Shown here piece by piece: positions 1 to 7,409 of a stretch of 64,000 nt of DNA. Position 1 is the stretch's first letter, and every line of letters begins with the position of its first letter. Origin of the DNA: Pseudomonas cedrina subsp. cedrina (GTDB taxonomy: Bacteria > Pseudomonadota > Gammaproteobacteria > Pseudomonadales > Pseudomonadaceae); the NCBI RefSeq assembly GCF_001983175.1, contig NZ_MNPW01000001.1:558001-622000 (forward strand). Direction: 5' to 3'. The notes beneath the pieces are model-generated. The model was given only the letters and a program-made list of their open reading frames with translations, had not been told where the DNA came from and did no database searches. Both the position numbers and the translations under genes were made by a program.

Positions 1-318
1 GCCGAACGCGTGGCGTCATTACTGCTGGACGATGAGGAAGTGGTCGACGCGTACAAGGCCATGCGCGATGGCGTGGTGTTCACCACCAAGCGCATCATCG
101 CGGTGAACGTGCAGGGGATTACCGGCAGCAAGAAGGACTTCACGTCGCTGCCGTACAAGAACATCGTGGCGTATTCGGTGGAAACGTCGGGGACGTTCGA
201 TCTGGATTCGGAGTTGGAGATTTACTTTTCGTCGTTGGGGAAAGTGAAGTTTGAGTTCACGGGGAAGACTTCGATTGTCGAAATATCCCGGTTGATTTCC
301 AAGCACTTGCTGACTTGA
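1..318 (+). CDS. PH-domain protein (bPH family), 5' truncated by window edge
   Basis: The reading frame is open from base 1 (A-E-R-V-A-S-L-L...), so the gene very probably begins upstream of the window and the GTG at 10 is not the start. The visible 105 residues resemble the C-terminal part of the small bacterial Pleckstrin-homology (bPH/YvbH-like) family: an alternating beta pattern with a 'TTKRIIAVNVQG' strand, 'LPYKNIVAYSVETSG', and a final amphipathic helix 'IVEISRLISKHLL'. No signal peptide or catalytic motif is visible. Members are cytosolic and mostly uncharacterised. A strong terminator follows 13 bp after the stop, so this is the end of its transcript. The family call is by fold-like pattern, not by a search. 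Confidence 0.75.
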   Translation, partial: AERVASLLLDDEEVVDAYKAMRDGVVFTTKRIIAVNVQGITGSKKDFTSLPYKNIVAYSVETSGTFDLDSELEIYFSSLGKVKFEFTGKTSIVEISRLISKHLLT

Positions 319-330
319 TCAGCGGATAAA

Positions 331-358
331 AAAGACCTTGGCGTCCCAAGGTCTTTTT
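331..358 (+). terminator. Rho-independent terminator after PH-domain gene
   Basis: A perfect 11-bp stem (331-341 with 346-356) with a 4-nt loop, preceded by an A-run and followed by T residues. It lies just downstream of the stop at 318. Confidence 0.85.
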
Positions 359-398
359 ACTGCTCACACGGTTTAAACGGATTTACCCCGATCAAAAT

Positions 399-424
399 GT
401 GGGAGCTGGCTTGCCTGCGAAGAC
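399..424 (+). repeat. REP element, single copy
   Basis: The core GTGGGAGCTGGCTTGCCTGC is the same as in the paired elements elsewhere in this window. Here it is alone, with no inverted partner nearby. It lies in the gap between the PH-domain gene and the antitoxin-like gene. Confidence 0.8.
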
Positions 425-555
425 GCCAGCCGCCACACCATCAAACCACCCGCCTACACACCAACCGCCTCACCCTCTTCAGCCACCCCATTGGGCAACA
501 TCCCCCATTGAGCTTTTGTATGTACAGATTTCCGCTGCAGTGAAAGGCGAACACC

Positions 556-1026
556 TCATTCGTCATACCCCAATCCTAACGCCTGGGCCAGCCGCGCCAG
601 CTCCTCCATTGCCTCCTGGCTTTCTTCATCACGGCGCTGTTTAAAAGCCATCAAATCCGAAAACCGAATACGCCGATGACGACCCGTCTTCGTAAAAGGA
701 ATGGCGCCTTCTTCCAGCATCTTGACCAGATGTGGGCGTGACACGTTAAGCAGGTCGGCAGCTTCCTGGGAGGTTAATTCAGCATGGACAGGTACAACTT
801 TGACGGCATTGCCCAGCGCCAACTCACCCAATATATCGACCAGCAGGCGCAGCGCGGATGTGGGGAGCACTAGGGTGTGGGGCTTGTCTTCTTTGTCGAA
901 AATGTCGATGCGCTGGGTTTCGAACTTGGTCGATAGCAACGAGGCCAGTTCGCGTTGGCCTTGCACGGCGGCTTCGACTTCCTTTTTCAGCGGAGGAATT
1001 GTTTTAGGGAGGTGGTGGGTGATCAT
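556..1026 (-). CDS. Excisionase-family HTH protein, orphan antitoxin-like
   Basis: The protein has 156 aa. Residues 84-131 form an excisionase-type winged HTH (LTSQEAADLLNVSRPHLVKMLEEG, then RHRRIRFSDLMAFK). The N-terminal 80 residues look like the dimer/partner-binding part seen in antitoxins paired with PIN-domain RNases. The start ATG at 1026 has GAGG 7 nt upstream. In the known pairs the PIN toxin gene follows, usually overlapping the antitoxin stop. Here the roughly 155 bp downstream hold only a REP element and an ORF of about 40 codons that shows no PIN motif, so the partner is missing. It could alternatively be a stand-alone regulator. The family is fairly sure; the antitoxin role is inferred. 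Confidence 0.7.
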   Translation of the reverse strand: MITHHLPKTIPPLKKEVEAAVQGQRELASLLSTKFETQRIDIFDKEDKPHTLVLPTSALRLLVDILGELALGNAVKVVPVHAELTSQEAADLLNVSRPHLVKMLEEGAIPFTKTGRHRRIRFSDLMAFKQRRDEESQEAMEELARLAQALGLGYDE

Positions 1027-1178
1027 GGTGCTGCCTCGTCGTCACGTAGTTCAATTGAGCCCAACCTAAACGAAACAAACGAAAATCGCAATATTCGAAA
1101 CCGGTTGGTGAGCCTGTTTACTTTTCCCACACTTACAGTCGAACAATGCCAATTCCAGCTCCTTAATCGCCCCCCGTA
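1027..1178. other. Divergent promoter region between antitoxin-like gene and bacteriocin-like gene
   Basis: About 150 bp of locally AT-richer sequence separates the two divergent genes. I looked for a LexA box (CTG-N10-CAG) and a PrtN-type P-box and could not support either. Confidence 0.4.
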
Positions 1179-1208
1179 GGCTCACTTCCTCGCACAAGGA
1201 AGTGAGCC
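1179..1208 (+). promoter_or_regulatory. Hairpin covering the ribosome binding site of the colicin-like gene
   Basis: A perfect 12-bp inverted repeat (1179-1190 with 1197-1208) has a 6-nt loop CGCACA. It ends 4 nt before the ATG at 1213. The 3' arm contains the only purine-rich Shine-Dalgarno-like stretch (AGGAAGTGAG), so in RNA the ribosome site would be paired. There is no T-run, so it is not a terminator. A role in translational control is inferred. Confidence 0.65.
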
Positions 1209-1212
1209 GGTC

Positions 1213-2376
1213 ATGTCAGAACGCTTTTACCCCCTTACCGAAGAAGAACAACGCAGGCAACGAATCCTGACGCCGCAACCGGCGCGGGCGCCCTATTCGC
1301 CGGCGATTGATTTATTCGAGCCCTCCCCTGCCCCAGCACCCACACCGGCCAAACCTCCTGGCTGCGTCTTCATCAAGCCCTGCCAACTGCCGGACGGCTT
1401 CACCCGCTACGCAGACCCCACCGGTTATGTCCCGCTGGAGCTGGTCAAGGAGTACGCCCATTTCAGCCTGTTGGGTGGGCGCGAGGTGGACGGACGAGGC
1501 GCGGTGGCGCTGCGCAAGATCGGCGGCAGCGCATTGCCCGCTGGCTTGGGGCAGTTGGCGTTGCGTTCGGCGGTGTGGGAGTCGGCGGCGACTGCCGTCG
1601 GTTCCGTCGCCAGTGGCCTGTTGACCGGTTTGGTGGCGCTGGCCTGGCCGTCTGAGCTGGGTGACAGCGCGCTCTACAGCGAAGAGCAGTTGCGCTCGAT
1701 GGAGCGGGCGCGGTCGCAGATGCGTTTGCATATCGAGCAACGCGAGGACGGTACGCTCAAGGGGTATGGGTTTTACACCGGCGATCATCCGAGCTGGCAG
1801 ATGATCGATGTGGTGCAGTTCCAACGCCGTGGCGAGCAGTTTGTGGCGGATTTGGGTGAAGGTGTCGAGCTGATCTGGACGCCTGCCGTTGATCCGCAGG
1901 ACACGCTGGGTATTCCGGCATTGGAGGCTGCACCGCAAGCGCCGGTGATCTGGATTTACCCACCGACGGAGAAAGCCGCGCAGATTCTGGTGAACCCGGT
2001 TTATCCGCCGGAGTATAGGGATTTTATTCTGGTATTCCCGGTGGAGTCGGGGGTTCGGTCGTTGTATTTGGTGGTTGATAAGCCAAGGAAAGGGCTAAGA
2101 AACCCAGACCATGATTACTTCCCTGCCCCCGAAATCGAAGACATAACAGGCTTCCCTGGTCTTATTCCCCAAAAGCCTGTGACACGAAGAAAAAATGGAG
2201 CGGGCTTACGTGAACGATGGATAGACGCAAAAGGACGAAAAATTTTTGAATGGGATGCCAAGAAAGGCGAGCTGGAAGTCTATCGAAACAGTGATTTGGA
2301 ACACCTCGGCGCGTTTGACCCTTACACCGCCGAGCGTCGAGGACCGGCGGATCCAAAACGCCGAATTTACAGATAA
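1213..2376 (+). CDS. S-type pyocin domain protein with colicin E3-type rRNase C-terminus
   Basis: The protein has 387 aa. Residues 1-50 are Pro-rich with no signal peptide. Residues about 70-290 match the S-type pyocin domain (GYVPLELVKEYAHFSLLGGRE, ALYSEEQLRSMERAR, EGVELIWTPAVDP, NPVYPPEYRDFILVFP). Residues about 300-387 align without gaps to the colicin E3/cloacin DF13 16S rRNA nuclease (KGRKIFEWD...GELEVYR...HLGAFDP...DPKR). Mapping the E3 catalytic quartet Asp510, His513, Glu517, Arg545 gives Asp348, Lys351, Glu355, Arg383, so the catalytic His is replaced by Lys. The protein has no receptor-binding domain of a full colicin and no PAAR motif, so its delivery route is unknown. The coding sequence becomes visibly AT-richer from about base 2080, at the start of the nuclease domain, which suggests module exchange. 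Its cognate immunity gene follows 15 bp later. Confidence 0.88.
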   Translation: MSERFYPLTEEEQRRQRILTPQPARAPYSPAIDLFEPSPAPAPTPAKPPGCVFIKPCQLPDGFTRYADPTGYVPLELVKEYAHFSLLGGREVDGRGAVALRKIGGSALPAGLGQLALRSAVWESAATAVGSVASGLLTGLVALAWPSELGDSALYSEEQLRSMERARSQMRLHIEQREDGTLKGYGFYTGDHPSWQMIDVVQFQRRGEQFVADLGEGVELIWTPAVDPQDTLGIPALEAAPQAPVIWIYPPTEKAAQILVNPVYPPEYRDFILVFPVESGVRSLYLVVDKPRKGLRNPDHDYFPAPEIEDITGFPGLIPQKPVTRRKNGAGLRERWIDAKGRKIFEWDAKKGELEVYRNSDLEHLGAFDPYTAERRGPADPKRRIYR

Positions 2377-2391
2377 AGAGGAACGCGGAAA

Positions 2392-2679
2392 ATGGTGATG
2401 AAAATCAGATTGCGGTGGTACGAAAAACACAGCAATGACTTGAAAGCAGATGAGTATTCAGCGGATATCGAGGACTCAGACAGTGTTTTTGAAGCGTTGG
2501 GTTTAGGCGGGGAAACCGCGATATATGCCGATGTATTCGACATGCTGCCTGACTGGACAACGATTATTCAGCCGCATTTCCAACACATGATTGAACCCGC
2601 ACACCTCGACTACCAGATTTCCTTCCGTCACCAAGGCGCGTGGCCACCTCCTTCAAAGCAACCTAAGACGGGGATCTGA
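2392..2679 (+). CDS. Colicin E3/cloacin-type immunity protein
   Basis: The protein has 95 aa and aligns along its length with colicin E3 immunity (PF03513 family): 'KIRLRWYEKHSNDLKADEYSADI', then 'DSVFEALG', then 'FDMLPDWTTIIQPHF', and 'YQISFRHQGAW'. Family members bind the rRNase domain and block it. It lies 15 bp behind the toxin on the same strand. ATG 2392 and ATG 2398 are both usable; a GAGG motif lies about 10 nt upstream. The C-terminus is about 10 residues longer than in E3 immunity. Codon use is AT-rich like the toxin's nuclease domain, so the two appear to have moved together. Confidence 0.9.
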   Translation: MVMKIRLRWYEKHSNDLKADEYSADIEDSDSVFEALGLGGETAIYADVFDMLPDWTTIIQPHFQHMIEPAHLDYQISFRHQGAWPPPSKQPKTGI

Positions 2680-2709
2680 TGCAATTTGTACTCACAGGCT
2701 TTACCGCAC

Positions 2710-2734
2710 GAACGGTGGGCAACACCCACCGTTC
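2710..2734. terminator. Hairpin between convergent genes
   Basis: A perfect 10-bp stem (2710-2719 with 2725-2734) and 5-nt loop lie between the immunity gene and the convergent lipoprotein gene. There is no clear T-run, so it is a weak or bidirectional terminator candidate. Confidence 0.5.
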
Positions 2735-2746
2735 AATCAACTGCGC

Positions 2747-3310
2747 TCAACCCTCCTTCGTCCCTTCAACCAACACCCGATTCGCCGGATTCGTAATATC
2801 AAACACCTGCTGCGAACACGCCAAGTTAGTGCCTTTGAACTGAAACTCCACCAGATACACCTTCGCCTTCTGCGGGCTGAAGCTACTCACCAACGGACCG
2901 CATCTGTAGTAAGCGCCATTGCCAATACTGCCCGCCGAGCCGGATACGGTGAGTTTCTTGCCAGGATCCGCCTGGATCTCCAACTGCGGAAAACGCTTCA
3001 AGGTCGCGCTGGCAACTGTCTGGTTTAGCTTGGCGATCCAGTTGAAAATGCGGCCTTCACCGGTGTCCACCACGGTGCCGAGGGTTTCCATGCGCTGGTC
3101 GGGGTCGCCCTCGCGCAGGATGGCGAATTCGACGGGGTTGGTGCCGCCGTAGGCTTTCATGATGACTTTGGCGTGTTCGGCGTCCACGGCCACGGTTTTC
3201 TGACGCAACTGCACACCGTCCTTGAACAGGCTGGGCGATGAGTCGCGCTGGTTGGATTGGCAGGCGCACAGCGCCAGGGTGATGAGGGAGAGCAGTGCGA
3301 TTCGCTTCAC
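2747..3310 (-). CDS. Putative lipoprotein, function unknown
   Basis: The protein has 187 aa. It starts with a short lipoprotein signal (MKRIALLSLITLALCAC) with the lipobox ending at Cys17, so it should be a lipid-anchored periplasmic protein. The mature part is mixed beta with two later cysteines (in YRCGPL and LACSQQ) that could form a disulfide. I recognise no family. The gene stands alone: it converges with the immunity gene and is separated from the cytochrome c gene by about 55 bp, with the same strand and possible co-transcription. The function is unassigned. Confidence 0.75.
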   Translation of the reverse strand: MKRIALLSLITLALCACQSNQRDSSPSLFKDGVQLRQKTVAVDAEHAKVIMKAYGGTNPVEFAILREGDPDQRMETLGTVVDTGEGRIFNWIAKLNQTVASATLKRFPQLEIQADPGKKLTVSGSAGSIGNGAYYRCGPLVSSFSPQKAKVYLVEFQFKGTNLACSQQVFDITNPANRVLVEGTKEG

Positions 3311-3366
3311 AGGGAACGTCCTTATCGGTGTGAGGGGCAGATGCCTTGACCTACGATTAAACAGGG

Positions 3367-3741
3367 TTATTTTGGCTGAAATGTTTCAAGATACGCCAAT
3401 ATGTTTTCAATCTTCTCCTGATCACTGATGCCCCAGAAGATCATCCGCGTGCCGCTCACCACTTTTTTCGGCGCTTCGATATAGGCGGCCAGTTTGTCGC
3501 GGGTCCAGACCACACCGGAGTTTTTCATCGCGTCGGAATACTGGTAATCCGTGGTAGTCCCGGCCGGGCGGCCGATGATGCCGTTGAGCTGCGGCCCGAA
3601 GCCTCCACGTGCGTCTTCGCCGACACTGTGGCAGCCACCGCAGGTCTTGGCGAAGAGCTTGGCGCCCGCCTCGGCATCGCCGGCGGCAAAAGCCGCGTGG
3701 GTATTGAAGACCAGGGCGAGGCTGAACAAGGCGTACTTCAT
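3367..3741 (-). CDS. Monoheme class I cytochrome c
   Basis: From ATG 3741 (GGAG 5 nt upstream) the protein has 124 aa. It has a Sec signal peptide (residues 1-19, cleavage after AFA), a CGGCH heme c motif at 34-38, and a Met ligand candidate in 'SGTRMIFWG'. The GxFGPxLxGxxGRxxG and 'AYIEAPKKVVSGTRM' patterns are those of small mitochondrial-type cytochromes c. It should be a soluble periplasmic electron carrier. No oxidase or dehydrogenase gene is adjacent, so its partners are unknown. An upstream in-frame start at 3771 would spoil the signal peptide and is rejected. Confidence 0.88.
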   Translation of the reverse strand: MKYALFSLALVFNTHAAFAAGDAEAGAKLFAKTCGGCHSVGEDARGGFGPQLNGIIGRPAGTTTDYQYSDAMKNSGVVWTRDKLAAYIEAPKKVVSGTRMIFWGISDQEKIENILAYLETFQPK

Positions 3742-3968
3742 GGGGGACTCCACATCGGCTGTTGCGGGCAATTATGCCTGTTTGTCAGGAGCGCATGCCC
3801 ATCCAGATCACCGCTTCGGTCCAAGCCGTGACCATGGAGCATCACGCGTAGACGCGCAACCTAGACGCCCTGAAGCGACCACCCATCGCCCCGCGCAGAT
3901 TCTATCGAACCTATCCCGCCACGCCCCACTCCACCTTAGTGTATTCCCCTGATGGAGAAGTAAGGATC

Positions 3969-4349
3969 ATGGCTCAGCCATCGATTTTAGTACTGGAAGA
4001 TGACGAGATCATTCGCGCATTAATGGTGGACGTATTGGAGGATTTCGGTGCGGTAGTGACGTCTTTTCCTTCGGCGGATGAGGGGATGATTTACCTGGAA
4101 CGCGAGGATGACCCTGTCGACCTGATTGTCAGCGATATTCAAATGCCGGGTTTGCTCAATGGTTATGACTTGAGCCGAGTGGTTGCACACCGCTGGCCAT
4201 CGGTGCAGGTGTTGTTGACTTCCGGGAATACCAAAATGGCCGAGCAATTGGGTGGCTCCGTACGGTTCCTGCCCAAACCCTGGAGCACCGAGCATTTGAT
4301 CGAGTGCGTGCAGACGGCGCTCTCTCAGCAGGACTTGTCCCTGCATTGA
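3969..4349 (+). CDS. Stand-alone response regulator receiver
   Basis: The protein has 126 aa. It starts at ATG 3969 (AAGGA upstream) and consists only of a REC domain: acidic pair D11/D12, phospho-acceptor D56 in VSDIQMP, switch Thr in LLTSGN, and Lys in LPKPW. It has no output domain. It lies 187 bp upstream of bphO-bphP on the same strand. Phytochrome kinases often have a single-domain receiver partner, so it may be the phosphate acceptor of BphP; this is inference from position. The gap rules out tight coupling but not co-expression. Confidence 0.85.
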   Translation: MAQPSILVLEDDEIIRALMVDVLEDFGAVVTSFPSADEGMIYLEREDDPVDLIVSDIQMPGLLNGYDLSRVVAHRWPSVQVLLTSGNTKMAEQLGGSVRFLPKPWSTEHLIECVQTALSQQDLSLH

Positions 4350-4536
4350 TAGCGTCGCGACATCATTTGCAGCGAACTTCGCGACAGGCACAGTGGTCCA
4401 CTGATGACGCAAGGAGCGACATTTCTGATCCGCTAGTCAGCCTTTTCGCTTTTCGCGTTTAGTTACCGACTGTAGAATCGTCGCCCAATTCGCGCGTCAT
4501 TCATGGCCGAGAGGCCCCACAGTTCGAGCTCACTGA

Positions 4537-5151
4537 ATGCATTCTCAGGCCCATGACGTCGATGCGCCCTCCCTGCTGGAAGCGCTGCGCATAGGCACGG
4601 CCTTGCTGCATACAGCACTGGAAAAGCGCCTGCCGTTCTTCTCCGAGCGCCTTGATGCGCAGTGGTATCGGCGCTTGCTCCAGGCGTACTACGGTTTTTA
4701 TCAGCCCATGGAAGCGGCACTGTATGACAGCGCCTTGATTCCCGAAGGGTTCGATACAGCAATGCGCGTGAAAACACCGACGCTGCTGACTGACCTCTAC
4801 GCCCTGGGCCTGGATGATCACGCCATCAACACCCTGCCCCGTTGCACGCAACTCCCAACGTTCGATACCCACGCCGCCTGCCTCGGTGCCCTGTATGTAC
4901 TTGAAGGCGCGACCCTGGGCGGCCAAGTGCTTCTCCGGGAAATGACTCAGCGCCTGGATGTGAATGCCGACAACGGTGGTGCATTTCTCAATATCTACGG
5001 GGTAGAGACCGGGCGGCGCTGGAAGGGCTTTCTTGATTACCTGGGCAACCAGGCGCTGGACGCGCCGGCAAAACAACACGCCGTGGACGCCGCCCGCTCG
5101 ACGTTCAGCTGCTTTGAGCAATGGCTCGACAGCCAGGAGGTACTGCTATGA
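4537..5151 (+). CDS. bphO: Biliverdin-producing heme oxygenase
   Basis: The protein has 204 aa. It matches the bacterial heme oxygenase family: proximal His25 in 'LLHTALEKRLPFF', the 'YRRLLQAYYGFYQPME' helix, and 'LYVLEGATLGGQVLLRE' with the glycine-rich distal helix. It cleaves heme to biliverdin, CO and iron in the cytosol, giving the chromophore for the phytochrome encoded next. Its stop overlaps the bphP start by 4 bp (ATGA), so the two are translationally coupled. This pairing is the standard bphOP arrangement in pseudomonads. Confidence 0.95.
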   Translation: MHSQAHDVDAPSLLEALRIGTALLHTALEKRLPFFSERLDAQWYRRLLQAYYGFYQPMEAALYDSALIPEGFDTAMRVKTPTLLTDLYALGLDDHAINTLPRCTQLPTFDTHAACLGALYVLEGATLGGQVLLREMTQRLDVNADNGGAFLNIYGVETGRRWKGFLDYLGNQALDAPAKQHAVDAARSTFSCFEQWLDSQEVLL

Positions 5152-7391
5152 AACCCGAAGATTTTGAAGAGCTGCTTGCCAACTGTGCCAACGAGCCCAT
5201 CCGCTTCCCCGGGGCGATCCAGCCCCACGGTGCGCTGCTGACCCTGTCGGAGCCCGGCCTGGAGATCATCCAGGTCAGCGCCAACGTCGGCACCTTGTTC
5301 GGCCATGCGCCCGAAGCGTTGCTGGGCCAGCCGCTGCACAGCTTGATCGGCGCCGAACACGCCCAGGCCGTCAGGGTCATGGCCCAAACCAATACCTTCG
5401 TCGACATGCCCCCGTTGCACGTCACCCTGAACGGCGCGGACTTCGAAGGCTTGCTGCACCGCCACCAGAACGTGCTGGTGCTTGAGTTCGAGCCGCGGCT
5501 CCAGGATTTCCGCCCACGCGCGGTGAACGGTCGCACCAGTAACCTGGGCAAGATGCTGCAACGTTTGCAGGCGGCGAAAACCCTGCAGGCGCTGTACGAA
5601 ATCAGCGTGAATGAAATCCAGGCCATGACCGGCTACGACCGCGTGCTGATCTACCGTTTCGAAGACGAAGGCCATGGCCAGGTAATCGCCGAAGCGTCGG
5701 CGCCGTCCATGGAGCTTTTCAACGGCCTGTTCTTCCCCGCGTCCGACATCCCGGAGCAGGCTCGCGAGCTGTATCGCACTAACTGGCTGCGCATTATCCC
5801 GAACGCGGCCTACGAACCGGTGCCGCTGCTGCCCAAGTTGCGCCCCGACACCGGCCAGCCGCTGGACCTGAGCTTCGCCACCCTGCGCAGTGTGTCGCCG
5901 ATTCACTGCCAGTACATGCAGAACATGGGCGTGCTGTCATCCATGAGCATCTCATTGATGAGTGGCGATAAACTCTGGGGCCTGATCAGCTGCGGTAACC
6001 GAGAACCCCTGCTGGTGCCCAATGACCTGCGTATCGCCTGCCAGACCATCGGCCAGGTGTTGTCGCTGCAGATCAGCGCCATGGAAGCGCTGGACCTCAG
6101 CCGTCAGCGTGACGAAAAACTCGACGCCCTTGCGCGATTGGATCAAGCCATGAAGGCGTCTGAAGTCGGCGTGTTCGACGGCCTGGCCCAACAACCGCAA
6201 TGGCTGATGGACCTGACCCTGTCCGGCGGCGTGGCGATCATCGAAGACAAACAATTGCACCGTTACGGCAACTGCCCGGAGCCGGCGCAGATCCGCGCGT
6301 TGCACAAGTGGCTGCAGCAGAGCGCCGAGCCGGTGTTCTCCAGCCATAACCTGGTATCGGTGTACCCACCGGCCGCCGCGTTCCAGCAGGTGGCGAGCGG
6401 CGTGCTGGCCATGAGTCTGCCCAAGCCGGTGGACAACGGTGTGCTGTGGTTCCGCCCGGAAGTGAAAGAGAACATCCAGTGGAGCGGCGATCCGAAAAAG
6501 CCGCTGGCTCTGGAAAACTCCGACGCCGGCCTGCGCCTTCGCCCACGTACCTCGTTTGAAATCTGGAAGGTCGAAATGGCCGGCATCTCCACCAAGTGGA
6601 GCCACGGCGACCTGTTCGCCGCCAACGACTTGCGCCGCTCGGCCCTGGAAAACGACCTGGCCCGCCAGGTGCTGCGCGAACAACAAGCCGTGCGCGCCCG
6701 TGAAGAGCTGGTGGCGGTGGTGTCCCATGACCTGCGCAACCCGATGACCGTGATCTCCATGCTCTGCGGCATGCTGCAAAAAGCCTTCAGCTCCGATGGC
6801 CCGCATACGTCACGGCGGATTTCCTCGGCTATCGACACCATGCAGCAGGCGGCCGGACGCATGAATGTGCTGCTGGAAGACCTGCTCGACACGTCGAAAA
6901 TCGACGCCGGGCGGTATGTGGTCAAGCCGGTGGCGCTGGATGTCAGCCAGATGTTCGAAGAGGCCTACTCCTTGCTCGCCCCGCTGGCGTCGGAGAAAGG
7001 CATTGACCTGTCGTTCAACGCCGAGCCGGGCCTGCAGATCAACGCCGACCCGGAGCGCCTGTTCCAGGTGCTGTCGAACCTGATCGGCAATGCCATCAAG
7101 TTCACCCCGCGCCAGGGCAATATCGGCATCAGCGCCATGAACAATGGCGAGGAAATCGTGTTCTCGGTGCGCGATACCGGCGAAGGCATTGCGCCGGAAC
7201 AACTGCCTCATGTGTTTGATCGTTACTGGACCCAGACCGAAAACAACCCCACCGGTAACGGCCTGGGGCTGTACATCACCCAAGGCATCATTCACGCCCA
7301 TGGCGGCAAGATCGTTGCCGAGAGTGAAGTGGGCCGGGGCAGTGAGTTCCGGTTTACGGTACCCAGGGTGGCTGAAGGCTCGCGTACCTGA
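5148..7391 (+). CDS. bphP: Bacteriophytochrome sensor histidine kinase
   Basis: From ATG 5148 the protein has 747 aa (the longer frame from 5121 lies inside bphO). It has an N-terminal PAS with biliverdin-attachment Cys13 (in LLANCANEPIRFPGAIQPHG), GAF with PASDIPEQARELY (Asp200), and a PHY domain containing 'WFRPE'. This is followed by HisKA with H527 in AVVSHDLRNP and a HATPase domain (NLIGNAIKF, DTGEGI, GNGLGLY). It is a cytosolic red/far-red light receptor that changes kinase activity with light. No receiver is fused; the lone receiver at 3969 is a possible partner. The gene ends 18 bp before a convergent kinase gene. Confidence 0.96.
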   Translation: MKPEDFEELLANCANEPIRFPGAIQPHGALLTLSEPGLEIIQVSANVGTLFGHAPEALLGQPLHSLIGAEHAQAVRVMAQTNTFVDMPPLHVTLNGADFEGLLHRHQNVLVLEFEPRLQDFRPRAVNGRTSNLGKMLQRLQAAKTLQALYEISVNEIQAMTGYDRVLIYRFEDEGHGQVIAEASAPSMELFNGLFFPASDIPEQARELYRTNWLRIIPNAAYEPVPLLPKLRPDTGQPLDLSFATLRSVSPIHCQYMQNMGVLSSMSISLMSGDKLWGLISCGNREPLLVPNDLRIACQTIGQVLSLQISAMEALDLSRQRDEKLDALARLDQAMKASEVGVFDGLAQQPQWLMDLTLSGGVAIIEDKQLHRYGNCPEPAQIRALHKWLQQSAEPVFSSHNLVSVYPPAAAFQQVASGVLAMSLPKPVDNGVLWFRPEVKENIQWSGDPKKPLALENSDAGLRLRPRTSFEIWKVEMAGISTKWSHGDLFAANDLRRSALENDLARQVLREQQAVRAREELVAVVSHDLRNPMTVISMLCGMLQKAFSSDGPHTSRRISSAIDTMQQAAGRMNVLLEDLLDTSKIDAGRYVVKPVALDVSQMFEEAYSLLAPLASEKGIDLSFNAEPGLQINADPERLFQVLSNLIGNAIKFTPRQGNIGISAMNNGEEIVFSVRDTGEGIAPEQLPHVFDRYWTQTENNPTGNGLGLYITQGIIHAHGGKIVAESEVGRGSEFRFTVPRVAEGSRT

Positions 7392-7409
7392 TGCGGTCGC
7401 CGGTAAAAC

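Noticed and set aside
425..555. Remnant PIN toxin behind the antitoxin-like gene
   Set aside because: The overlapping frame of about 40 codons has no PIN acidic motifs and stops early; I could not support a pseudogene.
1027..1212. SOS (LexA) or PrtN box upstream of the colicin-like gene
   Set aside because: CTG and CAG triplets at about 1123-1142 are too far apart for CTG-N10-CAG; no repeated ATTG-type P-box found.
5037..5906. 289-aa open frame on the minus strand
   Set aside because: Antisense shadow of bphO/bphP, Gln/Arg-rich, no motif or Shine-Dalgarno.
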